Shown piece after piece: positions 25,772-33,071 of a stretch of DNA of 39,163 nucleotides. The DNA comes from Candidatus Gastranaerophilales bacterium. GTDB taxonomy: Bacteria > Cyanobacteriota > Vampirovibrionia > Gastranaerophilales > Gastranaerophilaceae. The notes beneath the pieces were generated by a model. That model saw nothing but the letters and a program-made list of their open reading frames with translations, searched no databases and had not been told where the DNA came from. The stretch's first letter is position 1. Every line of letters starts with the position of its first letter. Where the stretch lies: positions 1 to 39,163 of the forward strand of contig CALURI010000018.1 in NCBI GenBank assembly GCA_944323135.1, written 5' to 3'. Both the position numbers and the translations under genes were made by a program.

Positions 25772-26665
25772 TTATATTTTATTTTTTGCATTTTCACATT
25801 CAGGTTCTGCATGAATCATTATCGTAACATGCCCGAGTTTTTGCCTAATTAACTCTTCCATGTCATCACAAATTGTATGGCAATTTTCGATTGTCATATC
25901 TTTTGGAAAAAGCATTGTTAATTCAATATCTGTTGAAGGACCGCAACGGCGAGCTTTCAGGTTTTTAAAATCAAGTGTATAATCACTTTTATAAGAATGT
26001 ATTATTTCTTCTATTGATTTCAAATCTTCAGCAGGCAATGAACCGTCAAGCAGATTATTTAAAGTTTCTTTTGAAATCGAAAATCCTGCTTTCAGAATAA
26101 ATAAAGCGACAAGAATTGCAATTATAGGGTCTAAAACATATATTCCGGTAACTTTTATCAAAACCAAACCAACCATTACACCGAGAGATGAATATATATC
26201 AGTTCTTAAATGTTCTCCATCTGCAAAAAGAGAAATTGAATTTGATTTTTCAGCAACCTTAAAAAGCACACTGCTAACAATAAAATTGGCTATAACAGCA
26301 AAAAGCATAACACCAATACCCAGTGTAGCATCAACCTCAAAAGGTTTATGCATAAATAATTTTTTACAGGCTTCATAAATAATATAAAAAGCCGCAAATA
26401 TTATTAATCCGCCTTCAATAAATCCGGACATATCTTCATATTTTCCATGTCCAAAAGGATGTTCACTATCGGCAGGTTCTGATGATTTCATAACAGCAAA
26501 AAAAGTTAAAACAGATGCTAAAAAATCACTTAGTGAATGTATGGCTTCAGAAATTATACTTATTGAACCCGAAATCACACCTGCTATAAGTTTTAAAATA
26601 ATGATTACGGCGTTTGAAGTTATTGATAACCCTGCCGCTAATTTTTTTTCTGTAATTATATTCAT
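25772..26665 (-). CDS. Cation diffusion facilitator family transporter
   Basis: The 297-residue protein exports divalent metal ions (zinc, iron, manganese or others). It has six transmembrane segments, the HxxxD metal sites HSLSD in helix 2 and HLRTD in helix 5, the family's EHPFGHGKYED loop, and a cytoplasmic C-terminal ferredoxin-like domain with VTIMIHAEPE. Metal specificity cannot be read from the sequence; HD-HD sites are most often zinc or iron/manganese. The start overlaps the alkD-like stop by four bases (ATGA), so the two are translationally coupled. Confidence 0.93.
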   Translation of the reverse strand: MNIITEKKLAAGLSITSNAVIIILKLIAGVISGSISIISEAIHSLSDFLASVLTFFAVMKSSEPADSEHPFGHGKYEDMSGFIEGGLIIFAAFYIIYEACKKLFMHKPFEVDATLGIGVMLFAVIANFIVSSVLFKVAEKSNSISLFADGEHLRTDIYSSLGVMVGLVLIKVTGIYVLDPIIAILVALFILKAGFSISKETLNNLLDGSLPAEDLKSIEEIIHSYKSDYTLDFKNLKARRCGPSTDIELTMLFPKDMTIENCHTICDDMEELIRQKLGHVTIMIHAEPECENAKNKI

Positions 26666-27342
26666 TTTCTTTTCATATATTTTAGCATAGTTTTAACATC
26701 TTTTTCAACTCTATATGATTCACATATTTTTTGAATACTTTTATTAAACGTCCAATTATCAAGATGTGATTTTTTCAAATATTCATGCGTTTTTTGCGGA
26801 AATTTAATATAACATATTGAAAGCGCCCAAGCTACAGACATTTTTGAATAATACCTTTCATCTTTAAAATTGTCGATTAAGTCTAAGATTTTATCAATAT
26901 ATTTTTCTTCAATAAAATGAGATAAAAGCATAACATAACCAAAACGAAGGTCATATTCTTTATCTGATTTAAAATATGGTTGTATAAATTCCCATACTAA
27001 TTCTTTATTCTGATTTGTAAATTTAAGACTGTTGCAAAAACTGTCACATACAGCCCAGTTGTCAATTTTAGGAACAAAGTTTTTTACATATTCAAGAATT
27101 TTTTCAGGCTTTGTTCTAATTATTCCGATAACCATTCCTTGAAGCATAACTTCTTCCATAAACGTACATTTTGGCTGATTTACAAAATCTTTCCAATCTT
27201 CATTTTTATATATTTCTTTTGCGATTTTTCTTAAAACAGGTAATCTTACCCCAATCACATTATCAATATTCGGAATTAGTGAGGCTGAAAAGTTTTTATA
27301 ATCAGTTTCTGCTTTTTCAAGAAGTTTAGCTTTTATATCCAT
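26662..27342 (-). CDS. AlkD-like DNA alkylation repair protein (HEAT-like)
   Basis: The 226-residue all-helical protein matches the DNA alkylation repair (ALK/AlkD) family, glycosylases that remove 3-methyladenine and 7-methylguanine. Typical features are GVRLPVLRKIAKEI near residue 31, the MEEVMLQGMVIG helix, IDNWAVCDSFCNSL near residue 92 (the Trp-Asp pair), LRFGYVMLLSHF and YYSKMSVAWALS. Some members have lost catalysis, so activity is inferred. A TAAAAT hexamer with an extended TGC ends six bases before the ATG, and there is no ribosome site. It is translationally coupled to the CDF gene, an odd functional pairing. Confidence 0.85.
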   Translation of the reverse strand: MDIKAKLLEKAETDYKNFSASLIPNIDNVIGVRLPVLRKIAKEIYKNEDWKDFVNQPKCTFMEEVMLQGMVIGIIRTKPEKILEYVKNFVPKIDNWAVCDSFCNSLKFTNQNKELVWEFIQPYFKSDKEYDLRFGYVMLLSHFIEEKYIDKILDLIDNFKDERYYSKMSVAWALSICYIKFPQKTHEYLKKSHLDNWTFNKSIQKICESYRVEKDVKTMLKYMKRK

Positions 27343-27378
27343 AGCTTGATTTTAGCATAAATTAAAAATTTATTATTT

Positions 27379-27699
27379 CTAATCAACAAACACCCAATGT
27401 AAACCATAAGCAGCTTCTTTTCTTTTGTTGCATACTTCTTTAATTCTATTATATGCATCATAGCTGGAAGAAACCCCTTTTTTAATTAACATATCATTAG
27501 CATCTTTTGCATTTTCAAAAATTTCTCCTGTTTCGATACATTTAACTTTTTTAGGTTTGTTTTTAAAAGACTGATAAGGTTTAATAATATTTTTAATTGT
27601 AATGAACAAATCTTTACTTACTCTATATGTTTCTGAATTTTTTTCATTTATTGTTAATCTGATAATATAAGGTGTTTTGCTAATTTTTTTGTTTGTCAT
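27379..27699 (-). CDS. Small NUMOD-like DNA-binding protein
   Basis: The 106-residue basic protein has the pattern VKCIETGEIFENAKDANDM, then a KEVCNKRKEAAYGLHWVFV ending. This is like the NUMOD1 helix-turn-helix modules (hCvetge.f.S..eAa...) followed by the short strand GyhW found in HNH homing endonucleases. No nuclease domain is attached, so it is a stand-alone module or the remnant of one. AAGGA precedes the ATG by about seven bases. It is divergent from an XRE regulator across a 135-bp gap with palindromes, an arrangement reminiscent of a small phage control region. Confidence 0.6.
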   Translation of the reverse strand: MTNKKISKTPYIIRLTINEKNSETYRVSKDLFITIKNIIKPYQSFKNKPKKVKCIETGEIFENAKDANDMLIKKGVSSSYDAYNRIKEVCNKRKEAAYGLHWVFVD

Positions 27700-27762
27700 A
27701 ATAATTTCCTTTATAGTTGCTATACATTTAACATTTATAATAATACACCAAATATTTAAATT

Positions 27763-27794
27763 TATACGTTTAACGTATATATACTACGCTAAAC
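27763..27794. promoter_or_regulatory. Overlapping palindromic operators between the NUMOD-like and XRE genes
   Basis: A perfect TATACGT-TTA-ACGTATA (27763-27779) overlaps a wider inverted repeat with arms GTTTAACGTA (27768-27777) and TACGCTAAAC (27785-27794), one mismatch, seven-base spacer. Its position in the divergent gap suits binding by the XRE protein. Confidence 0.65.
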
Positions 27795-27834
27795 AAAGTG
27801 GTGATTGATAGAAAAATAACATAATATATTTAGT

Positions 27835-28170
27835 ATGGATGGTAATAATATAAAAAAGATTTTTGGTTCATCTGTTCAAGAAATAAGGAAAGCTAATGGT
27901 ATAACTCAAGAAAAATTAGCAGAACTTATTGGTAAAGATAAGAATACAATCAATCGGATAGAAACAGGTATCAATTTTGTGACTGGTGAAACTTATGCTG
28001 ATTTATGTAATGTATTAAATGTCCATCCAAGTATTTTAATGACACAAAAACCTGTATTTCTTTTGCAGGAACATATAAATTATAGAAATGAAATTAATCA
28101 ATTACTAAAAACTTTTCCTCCAGAAAAATTGAAAGATATATATAATATTTTATTAGCAATGAGTAAATAA
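27835..28170 (+). CDS. XRE-family transcriptional regulator
   Basis: The 111-residue protein starts with a Cro/C1-type helix-turn-helix (VQEIRKANGITQEKLAELIG, then KNTINRIETG) across about residues 10-68. It continues into a short helical tail (EHINYRNEINQLLKTFPPEKLKDIYNILL, in parts) that probably dimerises. A TAATAT ends seven bases before the ATG, with no ribosome site, so the message is likely leaderless. Palindromic operators lie between it and the divergent NUMOD-like gene. It ends ten bases before the convergent ispF stop. Confidence 0.88.
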   Translation: MDGNNIKKIFGSSVQEIRKANGITQEKLAELIGKDKNTINRIETGINFVTGETYADLCNVLNVHPSILMTQKPVFLLQEHINYRNEINQLLKTFPPEKLKDIYNILLAMSK

Positions 28171-28180
28171 TTAATTTAGT

Positions 28181-28657
28181 TTATACTTTTTTTAAAAGCG
28201 CGACAGCGTGAGCTTCTATTGCAAGTTCTTGGCCTACTGCGTCCATTTTTTCATTTGTTTTTGCTTTTATTGAAATTCTGTCAGGAGATACGGAAAGTAT
28301 TTGACATAAAACTTCTTTCATCTTAGGAATATATGGCATCATTTTAGGTTGTTGAGCGATAATATTGCTGTCAAGATTTTCAATTACATATTTTTTCCCT
28401 TTAATAAGCTCATATACATCTTTTAAAAGTTTTGTACTATCAGCATCTTTATAAAGTTCATCAGTATCAGGGAAAAGTGTTCCGATATCAGACAGTGCAA
28501 GAGCCCCAAGCATTGCATCTATTACTGCATGGATTAAAACATCTGCATCAGAATGTCCTAAAAGCCCTTTTTCATGGGTAATTTTAACCCCGCCGATTAT
28601 CAAATCTCTGCCTTCGGTTAGTTTGTGAATATCATATCCCAGTCCTATTTTATACAT
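28181..28657 (-). CDS. ispF: 2-C-methyl-D-erythritol 2,4-cyclodiphosphate synthase
   Basis: The enzyme cyclises CDP-methylerythritol 2-phosphate in the MEP pathway for isoprenoids, releasing CMP, and works as a trimer in the cytoplasm. The 158-residue length is typical. The zinc ligands Asp and His are in GYDIHKL and the later His in LIHAVIDAM. The family signature GHSDADVLIHAVIDAMLGA is present, as is KAKTNEKMDAVGQ near the C-terminus. AGAGG lies about 12 bases before the ATG. No other MEP gene is in the window. Confidence 0.97.
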   Translation of the reverse strand: MYKIGLGYDIHKLTEGRDLIIGGVKITHEKGLLGHSDADVLIHAVIDAMLGALALSDIGTLFPDTDELYKDADSTKLLKDVYELIKGKKYVIENLDSNIIAQQPKMMPYIPKMKEVLCQILSVSPDRISIKAKTNEKMDAVGQELAIEAHAVALLKKV

Positions 28658-28713
28658 AATATTTTTTTACCTCTTAGAAATTTTATAAATAATATTATAT
28701 ATTTATTTATAAA

Positions 28714-29517
28714 TTAATAACAAAATTTTTCAATAGCTTTTACAAAACCGTCATTTTCTACTGTGTCAGTAATATAATCAGCACATTCTTTTAATTCAGG
28801 AGTCCCGTTGCCCATTGCAACCTTAATCCCTCCTGCTTTCAAAAGCTCAATATCATTATTTTGATCACCTATTGTTAATATTTCATCTTTTTTTAAGCCC
28901 CATTTTTTAGCTAAAAATTCTACTCCAAGTGATTTTTTAGCTTGCGAACTGCCTATTTCGCAAAAATAAGGAGTTGATTTAACAATATATAATTGCGGAA
29001 ATTTGTCCTGCAATTCTCTTACCCAACCTGTAACTCTTTCCGCATCATTATAATCTATTGCAAGAATTTTATTAACATCTTTTATTTCCAAATCATCAAA
29101 TGAACATACTTTATATGATACAAATTTACCGTCAGTGTATTTTTTTACGAAATCATTGTCTTTTTCTACATATAATTTATCATCAATATATAAATTTATA
29201 TGAATATTATTATCTCTTGCCCATTTAATAATTTTTTTCGCCAATCCTGAATCCAAATTTTGCTGGTACAGTGTTCGTCCGTCATAATCTTTAATTAATC
29301 CGCCTTGGTATGAAACTACAGGAGTCTTAAGTCCCAATTCATCTGTTATATGATGAGTTGCGCAATGCATTCTGCCTGTTACAAGCACTACTTTAATATC
29401 ATTTTTGCAAAGATTTTTGATACAATTTTTCACTCCGTCAGAAAAACCCGTATCCCATTTTACAATTGTTCCGTCAATATCTGTTGCAACCATTTTAATT
29501 CTTTTTTCAGCGGGCAT
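28714..29517 (-). CDS. Cof-type HAD-superfamily phosphatase
   Basis: The 267-residue protein has HAD motif I, VATDIDGTIVKWD, motif II VLVTGR, a large cap domain of the Cof/IIB type, motif III Lys in KKSLGVEFLAKKWG, and motif IV IGDQNNDIELL. Members dephosphorylate sugar phosphates, flavin mononucleotide or pyridoxal phosphate; the substrate is not identifiable here. The gene starts three bases after the NUDIX stop, so both are on one transcript. Confidence 0.92.
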   Translation of the reverse strand: MPAEKRIKMVATDIDGTIVKWDTGFSDGVKNCIKNLCKNDIKVVLVTGRMHCATHHITDELGLKTPVVSYQGGLIKDYDGRTLYQQNLDSGLAKKIIKWARDNNIHINLYIDDKLYVEKDNDFVKKYTDGKFVSYKVCSFDDLEIKDVNKILAIDYNDAERVTGWVRELQDKFPQLYIVKSTPYFCEIGSSQAKKSLGVEFLAKKWGLKKDEILTIGDQNNDIELLKAGGIKVAMGNGTPELKECADYITDTVENDGFVKAIEKFCY

Positions 29518-29520
29518 AAT

Positions 29521-30048
29521 TTATCCTTTAATTTGAGCTCTCATTAATGCGCAAAGAGTTTTTGCGTCATTAATTTCGCCTTTATCAACCATTTTTAAAA
29601 CGTCATCATATTTGTACTCTAATGCCTGAATGATTTCACCTTCATCAGGGTGACAGTGAGTATATTCTAAATCTTCAGCCATATATAAATAAAGTTTTTC
29701 ATCACTATACCCTGGTGATGTATAAACATAGCCTAAATCAGTCCATTTATTTGCGCAATAACCTGTTTCTTCTTCCAATTCACGTTTTGCAGCTTCAAAC
29801 GGATTTTCTCCCACTTCAAGTTTTCCTGCAGGAAGTTCATACAAAACTTCTTTCATCGGATAACGAAACTGCTTAACTAAAAGAATTTTATCTCCTTTTT
29901 TAGCTAAAATTACGACACCGCCTGAATGTTTTACCACTTCTCTAAAACTTTCTTTCCCTGTTGAAAGTTCAATTTTATCCTTATAAAGTTTTACAACTCT
30001 TCCTTCAAAAATAAGTTCCGAATTAATTGTTTTTTCCGTAAATTCCAT
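29521..30048 (-). CDS. NUDIX hydrolase, probable ADP-ribose pyrophosphatase
   Basis: The 175-residue enzyme hydrolyses a nucleoside diphosphate linked to another group. It has the NUDIX box starting at GKLEVGENPFEAAKRELEEE with TGY after it. A Pro-rich turn follows (VYTSPGYSDEKLYLYMAEDL), the pattern typical of ADP-ribose pyrophosphatases. Length matches NudF-type enzymes. There is no ribosome site; a TAATAT ends six bases before the ATG, though its -35 is poor. It is followed at three bases by the HAD phosphatase gene. Confidence 0.9.
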   Translation of the reverse strand: MEFTEKTINSELIFEGRVVKLYKDKIELSTGKESFREVVKHSGGVVILAKKGDKILLVKQFRYPMKEVLYELPAGKLEVGENPFEAAKRELEEETGYCANKWTDLGYVYTSPGYSDEKLYLYMAEDLEYTHCHPDEGEIIQALEYKYDDVLKMVDKGEINDAKTLCALMRAQIKG

Positions 30049-30101
30049 ATTTAAATATTAACATGAAAAGGAATTAAGTCTAATATTTAATAAAATAGTA
30101 C

Positions 30102-30857
30102 TTAATCGCATTTAGATTTACTCCAATCCAAATTATTGCAATGCAAATAATCCATGTTTTCATTTTGGATTATCCACCTTGTACAGGCATATCCGTTATT
30201 TCTATTTCCAAATGCATTAATATTACATAAAGACGACATTATATAACTTTCACCTAAATCCGGAGAAATAGAATTAGCAGTTATAGAAAAATAAAAGATA
30301 TCTTTTCCTGTTGTATTAGGGCGATTTTCTATCCCGTTAATATCGACAGCAAAATTTCCGCATTTTTCTTTTTCTTTACAATTGATATTACTTATCCAAC
30401 CTCCAAATAAAGTCATACCATTAGTTAAAGTTATAAAAGAATATGAGTTTAAATCAATATTTCTTACCTCTCCGCTTAATGAATAAAGTTCTGCCGGTTT
30501 TTTACAACTTGAATCTGATGCTTTACATCTGGTCAAAACTTTTAAATAAGGAATTAATCTTTCCCAAAAAATATCCTGATTATCTCTGCCGGAATCATTT
30601 TGGATATTATTACCTGAATCATCAGTTACAAAAGTAGAACTTTGTGAAAACCATGAATTTATCTCTTCACCATCTTTCCTTGCTAAAGTATATGCTTGAT
30701 TTAAAATGGATAATGCAGTTTTTACTTTGGTTACAGTTACTTTTTCTTTGTATTTTTGGATTAATGAAGGCATTGTCATTGCGGCTACTACCCCAATAAT
30801 ACCAAGTGTAATAAGTACTTCTGCCAATGTAAAACCATATTTATTTTTATTACCCAT
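30102..30857 (-). CDS. Type IV prepilin-like / pseudopilin protein A
   Basis: The 251-residue protein has a short basic leader ending in Gly, then FTLAEVLITLGIIGVVAA, a class III signal for a prepilin peptidase, with the Glu at +5. The hydrophobic helix continues into an amphipathic coil (QKYKEKVTVTKVKTALSIL). The C-terminal globular domain has a cysteine-rich region and the block VDINGIENRPNTTGKDIFYF, shared with the second prepilin in this window, and an ending CTRW...MDY-like segment. AAAGG precedes the ATG by seven bases. A divergent small HTH gene lies 118 bp upstream. It could be a pilus tip, minor pilin or secretion pseudopilin; assembly genes are not in the window. Confidence 0.85.
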   Translation of the reverse strand: MGNKNKYGFTLAEVLITLGIIGVVAAMTMPSLIQKYKEKVTVTKVKTALSILNQAYTLARKDGEEINSWFSQSSTFVTDDSGNNIQNDSGRDNQDIFWERLIPYLKVLTRCKASDSSCKKPAELYSLSGEVRNIDLNSYSFITLTNGMTLFGGWISNINCKEKEKCGNFAVDINGIENRPNTTGKDIFYFSITANSISPDLGESYIMSSLCNINAFGNRNNGYACTRWIIQNENMDYLHCNNLDWSKSKCD

Positions 30858-30928
30858 ATATTAACCTTTCTGCAGTATTCTACATATAACTACTTAAATA
30901 ATAGTATAATTGCTTGTATATGAGTAAT

Positions 30929-30957
30929 ATATTAATCAATTTAACGAGAATTGTCAA
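30929..30957 (-). promoter_or_regulatory. Promoter of prepilin gene A
   Basis: On the minus strand TTGACA (30952-30957), 17 bases and TAATAT (30929-30934) form a near-consensus promoter with a leader of about 65 bases. The -35 lies within TACTTGACAAT, a sequence repeated exactly at the second prepilin gene. Confidence 0.75.
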
Positions 30958-30969
30958 GTAACATATAAT
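30941..30969 (+). promoter_or_regulatory. Leaderless-type promoter of small HTH gene A
   Basis: TTAACG (30941-30946), 17 bases and a perfect TATAAT (30964-30969) end six bases before the ATG at 30976. It overlaps the divergent prepilin promoter, so the two genes cannot be transcribed freely at the same time. Confidence 0.65.
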
Positions 30970-30975
30970 CATAAA

Positions 30976-31188
30976 ATGAAAGCAAGAAATAAAATAAAAT
31001 CTTTAATTGCCCTACGGTGTCTTACTATAACAAAACTTGCAATGTTAATGAAAGAAAAAACAGGTAAACCTTATACATTCAAAAGTTTAACCGGAAAACT
31101 CCAAAGAGGTACTCTTTCATTGGATGAAGCATATATAATTGCAGATTTGTTGGGATATGAACTTGAATTTATTGACAAAATGAAATAA
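30976..31188 (+). CDS. Small HTH protein A, divergent from prepilin A
   Basis: The 70-residue basic protein is a minimal helix-turn-helix: LIALRCLTITKLAMLMKEK, then the recognition helix and GTLSLDEAYIIADLLGYEL. It shares SLxxLTxKLxxGT and the LGY ending with the 77-residue protein at 36470, and both sit opposite a prepilin gene. It has no other domain. Its -10 hexamer ends six bases before the ATG, there is no ribosome site, and its promoter overlaps that of the prepilin, so control of the prepilin and of itself is likely. Its stop codon is directly adjacent to the convergent HEAT-like gene's stop. Confidence 0.72.
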   Translation: MKARNKIKSLIALRCLTITKLAMLMKEKTGKPYTFKSLTGKLQRGTLSLDEAYIIADLLGYELEFIDKMK

Positions 31189-32352
31189 TCATAAAGCTCT
31201 TATTATTGCCTTAATATTTATGTCAGTAACTTTTAATAATGCAATAGTTCTTGCCGTTTCATCAAAGCTACCAAGCTTTTTTAGAACTTCAGCAGTTTTT
31301 AATATAATTGTTTGATTATTTGATTTTAAAAGTTCACGTATAGCCAAAATATCTTTTGCATAATCAAGAGCTGTAAATACAAATGCGCTGTCTTCTTTTA
31401 ATTCTTCATCTATATATTTTTCTAAATTTTTCTTATTTACGCTTTTCAATAATTTTTTTATATCTTGAATTTCATTTTTTGTATTTTTATCTTCATCAAA
31501 AAGATATTCATCATTCTCTGTAAGAATTTCAAATTTTTCTTGAGCATTAAGAATCACTATCGCATATTTGCTATCATCATAATTATTTATAAGTTTTTCA
31601 AAAACTTCAAAAAGCTCAAAATCAAATACTAAAGAAAGCGGTAAAATTTCTCCAAGCCCGTTAATAATATAATTAATTATGAGCAAAGCATCTTCATAAG
31701 ATTTTTCAATTAAATCGAACAAATTTTCAAGATACGGAATTTCACCTGCTATATTTTCAGGCATTGCGGAGTTTTTCATTGTATCAATAATTGCAGGAAC
31801 AGCGGATTTATCTCCGTATGCAACAAGAAATTTTACAGCAGAAAGTTCATCAAAGTCATCTCCGCAGTGTAATTTTGCAATTGCAACATTATAAGCTTCC
31901 CTGTCATTCCATTGAGAAAGTGCATAAGCACAATTTTGAGCGAGATATTCATTTTCAGAATATGCATTAATTCGTAAAAAATCATGTGCCAAAGGATCTT
32001 GAATTTTAGCAAAATATTTTGCGGCATAAATTTTTTCTTCATCAGTTCCGTTTTCAAACTTGTCAAGCAAAATATCCGTCAAATCTTCATCAGCATATTT
32101 TACGAAAGCAGAAACAATTACATCTTCATAAAAAGGTGAATAATATTTGATAAATTCAATCAAATTACGATAATTACTTTCATTAATTTCTTTTGCAATT
32201 CTTTGTGCGACATTATCTTTTACAAAATCAAACAAAAAACTATCATTATCAATGAGTTCTTTAAAAAGTTTAGTATCACAATCATTGATAAGGTGTTTTG
32301 CAACGGCTTCATAGCCGAATTTACCCGTAAGTTTTTTCAAATTTTCAGACAT
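31189..32352 (-). CDS. HEAT-repeat-like helical protein
   Basis: The 387-residue protein is made of helix pairs of about 30-40 residues resembling HEAT repeats (TDEEKIYAAKYFAKIQDPLA, EYLAQNCAYALSQWNDREA, ELSAVKFLVAYGDKSAVPA, LILKTAEVLKKLGSFDE-like). It has no signal or membrane segment and no catalytic motif, so a scaffolding role is the most one can say. The first residues (MSENLKKLTGKFGYEAVAKH) are typical of a soluble protein. It lies 34 bases after the SLOG-fold gene and runs the same way. Confidence 0.65.
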   Translation of the reverse strand: MSENLKKLTGKFGYEAVAKHLINDCDTKLFKELIDNDSFLFDFVKDNVAQRIAKEINESNYRNLIEFIKYYSPFYEDVIVSAFVKYADEDLTDILLDKFENGTDEEKIYAAKYFAKIQDPLAHDFLRINAYSENEYLAQNCAYALSQWNDREAYNVAIAKLHCGDDFDELSAVKFLVAYGDKSAVPAIIDTMKNSAMPENIAGEIPYLENLFDLIEKSYEDALLIINYIINGLGEILPLSLVFDFELFEVFEKLINNYDDSKYAIVILNAQEKFEILTENDEYLFDEDKNTKNEIQDIKKLLKSVNKKNLEKYIDEELKEDSAFVFTALDYAKDILAIRELLKSNNQTIILKTAEVLKKLGSFDETARTIALLKVTDINIKAIIRAL

Positions 32353-32386
32353 ATAAATAGATTTCCGTAAAAAATGGGCTTAAATA

Positions 32387-32989
32387 TTAATCCAAATAGA
32401 ATACAGTAATAACTTTATGCCCTTCTTCAGCATATTGAACAGCATTATGTAAAGTTTTACTTGTATGTGACAAGAAACAAATTAATTGGTTACAATCATC
32501 AATAATTTCTCTGTTGCAAACACGAGAAGCATCCGCAAGAGTCATCATAGCTCTATCCGGATGTTCAACAATATTCGGAACACCAATAAGTTGATTTTGA
32601 ACATCAGACGGTTGTTGACCGATTGTTTGAGGTAAAATAACTTTTAATTTATCAGGATTAGCCTTCATTGCACCTCTTATTGCAGCTGCGTTTGTTCCTG
32701 AAGAACCTCCTGATGTAATAATTGTATTGCCTTGCATCACAAGTGCCGTAGTTAAAGTTTCAATCATTTGCTGATGAGTAATAGGAAGATTACGACTTCC
32801 GATTATTGCAATTCTTTTTGCTGACTGCTGAATTGTAGCCAATTCCATTGCAAGTTCATCAACTGTATCAGGTGAATCTGACGCCACTGTATCCATATCA
32901 TCATCAATAGGCACTACAATTGAATTTTGTTTTTCTTTATTTTCGTCTTCAGATCCCATAAATACTTTCATATCGTCAGTTTTCACCAT
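32387..32989 (-). CDS. SLOG-fold protein of cyanobacterial type ('DNA recombination-mediator protein A')
   Basis: The 200-residue protein has a disordered acidic N-terminus (about 1-45) followed by a Rossmann-like SLOG domain: LATIQQSAKRIAIIGSRN, then THQQMIETLTTALVMQGN, TIITSGGSSGTNAAAIRG and KVILPQTIGQQPSDVQN. It ends with HKVITVFYLD. From memory this matches a short protein conserved in cyanobacteria that is named after DprA but lacks DprA's other domains. Its true function is unknown; the fold usually binds nucleotides or their derivatives. I chose the ATG at 32989, four bases after GTGAG; an in-frame GTG at 32998 is possible. It is divergent from the PcrA-like helicase, which also suggests a DNA role. 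Confidence 0.7.
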   Translation of the reverse strand: MVKTDDMKVFMGSEDENKEKQNSIVVPIDDDMDTVASDSPDTVDELAMELATIQQSAKRIAIIGSRNLPITHQQMIETLTTALVMQGNTIITSGGSSGTNAAAIRGAMKANPDKLKVILPQTIGQQPSDVQNQLIGVPNIVEHPDRAMMTLADASRVCNREIIDDCNQLICFLSHTSKTLHNAVQYAEEGHKVITVFYLD

Positions 32990-33071
32990 TTTTCTCACTT
33001 TCTGATTGCAATCTTTACGTTTTTAGTTTATGCTGATTATATCACAAAAATTTGATTTTGGGAATAGGGAT

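Noticed and set aside
27379-28170. NUMOD-like/XRE pair as a toxin-antitoxin system or prophage remnant
   Set aside because: No toxin fold is visible and no other phage gene is near; it is reported only as a divergent pair with operators.
30976-31188. Small HTH gene as an antitoxin with the prepilin as a toxin
   Set aside because: The partner has a clear prepilin signal and pseudopilin-type globular domain, and the genes are divergent rather than in an operon, so a toxin-antitoxin reading has no support.
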